Source: Exiguobacterium qingdaonense (GTDB lineage: Bacteria; Bacillota; Bacilli; Exiguobacteriales; Exiguobacteriaceae). From it: a DNA stretch of 64,000 nucleotides. The position numbers were made by a program, and so were the translations under genes. The DNA is taken from assembly GCF_018617855.1 (NCBI RefSeq), contig NZ_JACSKY010000002.1:62001-126000 (forward strand), given 5' to 3'. The notes under the pieces are model-generated. The model made no database searches. It saw only the letters and a list, made by a program, of their open reading frames with translations, and was not told where the DNA came from. Shown here piece after piece: positions 62,099 through 64,000 of this stretch. Each line of letters starts with the position of its first letter. The stretch's first letter is position 1.

Positions 62099-63451
62099 AT
62101 GGAGAAAGAACGTACAATCTTTGGGACGGACGAACTGTTAATTATGAGTACGGGTCTTGTCGACCGGGAATCGTATCAGTCCCTTTATCATTTATATCAA
62201 CCTGTCATCGGAGTGAACGCGCTTGCGCTTTACCAGACGCTATGGAGCGAACTGAAGCCAGGTAAAATGAAATCGAATTATATGTCACATAGTGCACTGT
62301 GCGAGATGTTAGACTATTCAATCGATTCGTTGATGGACAGTCTATTCCGTCTTGAGGCAATCGGGTTGGTGCGTACGTATAAAACAAAAGATGCCCGATT
62401 GACACAGTACGTCTATCAGTTGCGTGTCCCGCTTGCGCCGCATACGTTTTTAAATGATGGACTGTTGTCGAGCTTCCTCTTCTATAAAGTTGGAGAGGTG
62501 CGATTCAAACAATTACAGGGTCGCTTTACAATCGACCCGTTACCGGCGGGCATCGTCGAAGTGACGAAAGACTTTAATGAAGTGTTTGACGTCAAAGGGG
62601 TGAATCATCGCTCGTTCACACAAAAAAATTATGAAAAGCCTGACCGGGCAAAAATTGAAATCAACTATTCGTTCGATATGGAAATTGTGAAGAAATTGAC
62701 GAATTTCCCAGTCGGTTTTTTCACTAAAAAACTAGACGAAACCATTACAAAGCTCGCCTACGTCTCGCAACTTGATGAAGAGATGATGGCCGAGATGTTG
62801 AAGGAGTATTTTGTCCATGAAGCGTACCTTCCGCTCAGTGAACAAGAGAAGCGGGATGGCTGCCGTCAGATGGTGTTACAGTTAAAGAAAAAGCAAACAC
62901 GTCATCGTAAAGAAAAAGCGACCGAGCTGGAGAAGACAACGTTAGGAGACCTCCATGACCCGGATGTAATGGAGGCCGCCCATCCTCATCAATACGTATC
63001 GACTTTGCGAAAAACACCGCAATTGTCTAAAAGCGATGAACAGCTCGTCATCGAGCTCGTCGATACACTCGGTCTCACGCCGGGAGTGATCAATGCACTT
63101 TTCTATTATTGTATCGAAGTGAAAAAACAGACCCGTCTAAACGAGAATTACGTCCTTCGCATTGCGACGAGTTGGAAGACGGCGGGATATACGAATGCGA
63201 AAGAAGCGTTAGAACGCGAAGCGTCACAAGATGCGCTCATTGAGAAAAAACAACAAAAACGGGAAAGTGTACAACGGACGACTGTCGGCTCGCGTCGGAA
63301 GACCCAAAATGGCGACATGCCGAAGTGGCTCGAAGATGAAGCGAAACAACAGCGGTCGTATGACGAGGCGCGTAAAAAAGAACTCGAATCGTCTGTACCG
63401 GATGATGCGGAACTCGTGAAGTTGTTGAATGAATTGAAAGAGAAGGGGTGA
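62099..63451 (+). CDS. dnaB: Replication initiation and membrane attachment protein DnaB
   Basis: A Bacilli-type DnaB (not the E. coli helicase) that helps load the replicative helicase at the origin and at restart sites with DnaD and DnaI. The 450 residues have a winged-helix N-terminal part (about 1-110), a middle region, and a DnaD-like C-terminal domain (about 315-385, INALFYYCIEVKKQTRLNENYVLRIATSWK with the YxxxIxxxW-type pattern). A GGGGAGAG site precedes the ATG. dnaI starts 4 bp after its stop. Confidence 0.93.
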   Translation: MEKERTIFGTDELLIMSTGLVDRESYQSLYHLYQPVIGVNALALYQTLWSELKPGKMKSNYMSHSALCEMLDYSIDSLMDSLFRLEAIGLVRTYKTKDARLTQYVYQLRVPLAPHTFLNDGLLSSFLFYKVGEVRFKQLQGRFTIDPLPAGIVEVTKDFNEVFDVKGVNHRSFTQKNYEKPDRAKIEINYSFDMEIVKKLTNFPVGFFTKKLDETITKLAYVSQLDEEMMAEMLKEYFVHEAYLPLSEQEKRDGCRQMVLQLKKKQTRHRKEKATELEKTTLGDLHDPDVMEAAHPHQYVSTLRKTPQLSKSDEQLVIELVDTLGLTPGVINALFYYCIEVKKQTRLNENYVLRIATSWKTAGYTNAKEALEREASQDALIEKKQQKRESVQRTTVGSRRKTQNGDMPKWLEDEAKQQRSYDEARKKELESSVPDDAELVKLLNELKEKG

Positions 63452-63455
63452 GGGG

Positions 63456-64000
63456 ATGGAACGAATCAACGAGTCGCTGTCTCGATTGATGAATCGAAAA
63501 GAAGTGCGTGAGGCGTATGAGTCGATTCGCAGACGAACGCTCAATCATCCTGGAGTGATTGCCTTTTTGAACGCTCATCCTGAGCTAGAAGAGAAGGCGA
63601 TTGAAATCGGATTTACGAAACTGAGTGAGTACGCGGAGCAAATGGACGGGAAAAAGTTGATGGAAGAACAAGCGGTGATCCCAGGACATCAACCGGTTCT
63701 TTACGTCGACTTGGGTCAAATTGCGATTCGCTATGAAGAGACGGTCACTCACCGACAGGCTCGGCGCCAAAAAGAAATGGATCGAAAATTTAAAAGCTTA
63801 TTCTTACCAGAAGAAGTGCGTGAGGCGAGTTTTGAGTCGTTTGATTGGGCAGATGATGCCCGCAAAATCGCACTGCGTGAAGCGATGCGATTCGTGACGG
63901 GGATGAAGAACCGGCAAAAAGTGAACGGTCTTTATCTACATGGGAGTTTCGGTGTCGGGAAAACGTATTTACTTGCAGCGATTGCGAATGAGTTGAAGGT
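63456..64000 (+). CDS. dnaI: Primosomal protein DnaI (partial, C-terminus outside window)
   Basis: The AAA+ helicase loader that partners DnaB/DnaD in Bacilli. About 181 codons are visible: an N-terminal helicase-interaction domain (about 1-130) and the start of the ATPase with Walker A in LHGSFGVGKTYLLAAIAN near 163-180. The ATG at 63456 follows AGGGG and lies 4 bp after the dnaB stop, so the two are coupled. Walker B and sensor motifs lie outside the window. Confidence 0.93.
   Translation, partial: MERINESLSRLMNRKEVREAYESIRRRTLNHPGVIAFLNAHPELEEKAIEIGFTKLSEYAEQMDGKKLMEEQAVIPGHQPVLYVDLGQIAIRYEETVTHRQARRQKEMDRKFKSLFLPEEVREASFESFDWADDARKIALREAMRFVTGMKNRQKVNGLYLHGSFGVGKTYLLAAIANELK

Overview
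The window is a chromosomal segment of a low-to-mid GC Bacilli (Firmicutes). Gene content and order follow the Bacillus subtilis ytzB-ytoP-ytpPQR-murC-ytxGH-aroA-ccpA-acuCBA-acsA-tyrS-rpsD-ezrA-tpx-ackA-nrnA-dnaE-accDA-pfkA-pyk-citZ-icd-mdh-phoPR-polA-mutM-coaE-gapB-speD-nrdR-dnaB-dnaI block almost gene for gene. Genes that accompany this block in spore formers (for example ytrH/ytrI beside dnaE) are missing, and several proteins are shortened or diverged. The best fit is a non-sporulating Bacillales lineage such as Exiguobacterium. That assignment is by synteny and remembered protein similarity, not by a database search. There are no tRNA, rRNA, CRISPR, prophage or insertion-sequence features.

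Layout. 1-1424 (minus): dihydroxyacetone kinase dhaK-dhaL, with dhaL cut by the window edge. 1526-9287: ytzB, the M42 aminopeptidase ytoP, a PfoR-like membrane protein, ytpP-ytpQ-ytpR, an orphan SftA-like N-terminal fragment, murC and a Dps protein. 9324-20912: an M29 aminopeptidase, ytxGH, aroA, ccpA, acuABC diverging from acsA, and a class A penicillin-binding protein with a charged tail. 21031-26603: T-box-controlled tyrS, a small alarmone synthetase whose reading frame carries an early stop, rpsD with a long leader, a free-methionine-sulfoxide reductase and ezrA. 26678-37628: an amidohydrolase, NAD kinase, tpx, ytxK, ackA, a secreted SH3-3D wall protein, a universal stress protein, ytkK, an M24 peptidase, ytoI and ytpI. 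37704-44579: nrnA, dnaE, and a GntR regulator leading accD-accA. 44740-51691: pfkA-pyk, ytwI, citZ, icd-mdh. 51873-64000: phoPR, polA-mutM-coaE, a mini M50 protease, gapB, speD with a structured leader, nrdR, dnaB, and dnaI running off the end.

How it works together. The window holds the carbon-catabolite regulator gene ccpA and also the enzymes of lower glycolysis (pfkA, pyk), acetate overflow and re-use (ackA, acsA, acuABC), the citrate branch (citZ, icd, mdh) and gluconeogenesis (gapB). Matches to the CcpA operator (cre) stand at the promoters of acuA, citZ and gapB, upstream of pfkA, and more weakly upstream of ackA. Their positions predict repression of acuABC, citZ and gapB and possible activation of pfkA-pyk and ackA.

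Most worth a second look: (1) an in-frame TAA in the small alarmone synthetase gene near 22707; (2) a multi-helix leader RNA with a possible Shine-Dalgarno-blocking pair in front of speD; (3) an SftA-like protein lacking its DNA-translocase motor; (4) a LexA-box-like sequence inside the polA promoter; (5) a GntR-type palindrome inside the promoter of the acetyl-CoA carboxylase operon; (6) WalR-like boxes before the wall protein; (7) a 29-bp direct repeat between phoR and polA. I did not find a clearly new multi-gene system.
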